A stretch of 6,448 bases of DNA. Source: Streptosporangiaceae bacterium. Lineage in GTDB: Bacteria > Actinomycetota > Actinomycetes > Streptosporangiales > Streptosporangiaceae. The position numbers and the translations under genes are program-made. The notes under the pieces were generated by a model. The model saw nothing but the letters and a program-made list of their open reading frames with translations, ran no database searches and had not been told where the DNA came from. Of the stretch, positions 6,319 to 6,448 are shown in pieces. The stretch is from the NCBI GenBank assembly GCA_030040815.1, contig JASHSZ010000679.1:1-6448 (forward strand), written 5' to 3'. The first letter of the stretch is position 1. Every line of letters starts with the position of its first letter.

Positions 6319-6448
6319 ATGTCCATGCAGCCTCGTCCGTGGCCGGAGGTGCCGGCTCAGACTGCCAGGGTCGCGAGGAGGGCGTTCCCGGCAGGGTCGC
6401 TGCCGATGCGGGTTCGCGATGAGCTGGGCGCCTGGTATGAGGATGGCG
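6319..6448 (+). CDS. IS1182-like transposase, N-terminal fragment (runs off window end)
   Basis: An open frame from the ATG at 6319 continues past the window edge; 43 codons are visible. The protein begins MSMQPRPWPEVPAQTARVAR and continues with an AF..GSL.MR.RDELG..Y pattern, which strongly resembles the start of the IS1182-family (DDE) transposases common in actinomycetes. The catalytic triad lies downstream and is not visible, so whether the gene is intact cannot be told. No good Shine-Dalgarno site precedes the ATG; a second in-frame ATG two codons later (6325) is an alternative start. The gene probably marks a mobile element inserted beyond the end of the cox-like/acetyltransferase unit. 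Confidence 0.8.
   Translation, partial: MSMQPRPWPEVPAQTARVARRAFPAGSLPMRVRDELGAWYEDG

Noticed and set aside
6213..6422. A 69-codon open frame on the + strand before and across the transposase start
   Set aside because: Its second half is an out-of-frame reading of the transposase gene and its first half has no recognisable features.

Overview
The window is high-GC DNA with strong G/C bias at third codon positions, Shine-Dalgarno-led starts and ATGA stop/start overlaps. Together with the transposase and acetyltransferase families present, this points to an actinomycete (Actinomycetota, Streptomyces-, Frankia- or Pseudonocardia-like). The genus cannot be fixed from the sequence alone. All supported genes are on the + strand.

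Layout: (1) 1-180 is the 3' end of a gene resembling the C-terminus of PIG-L/LmbE-type deacetylases. (2) 181-335 is a non-coding gap, the likely promoter region of the next operon. (3) 336-5040 is a compact four-gene operon for a molybdenum hydroxylase of the xanthine oxidase/CO dehydrogenase family, ordered small [2Fe-2S] subunit, large molybdopterin subunit, FAD subunit, CoxG-like protein (S-L-M-G). The joints are ATGA overlaps (S/L and L/M) and a 3-nt gap (M/G). (4) About 5060-6028 is a two-domain GNAT-like acetyltransferase gene starting just after coxG and probably cotranscribed. (5) 6029-6318 is non-coding: a possible terminator hairpin, four degenerate 20-23 bp-spaced repeats that look like a mobile-element end, and an AT-richer stretch. 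(6) 6319 to the window end is the first 43 codons of an IS1182-like transposase, cut by the edge.

How the parts fit: S, L and M form the usual electron path, substrate to molybdopterin (L) to two [2Fe-2S] clusters (S) to FAD (M). CoxG proteins are associated with bringing such enzymes to the membrane. The large subunit carries AYRGAGR, the form II signature, and lacks the cysteine of the form I CO dehydrogenase motif. The enzyme is therefore probably not a classical Mo-Cu CO dehydrogenase, and its substrate is unknown. No maturation genes (coxD/E/F or xdhC-like) are visible here.

The most striking item is the CoxG-like protein. After the SRPBCC domain and a Pro/Ala/Ser linker it has a ~60-residue segment that aligns without gaps to the C-terminal domain of RNA polymerase alpha subunit (alpha-CTD, helix-hairpin-helix type). 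A second linker and a single C-terminal membrane helix with an Arg-rich tail follow. An SRPBCC-alphaCTD-tail-anchor architecture next to a molybdenum hydroxylase is unusual and is the best candidate here for undescribed biology.
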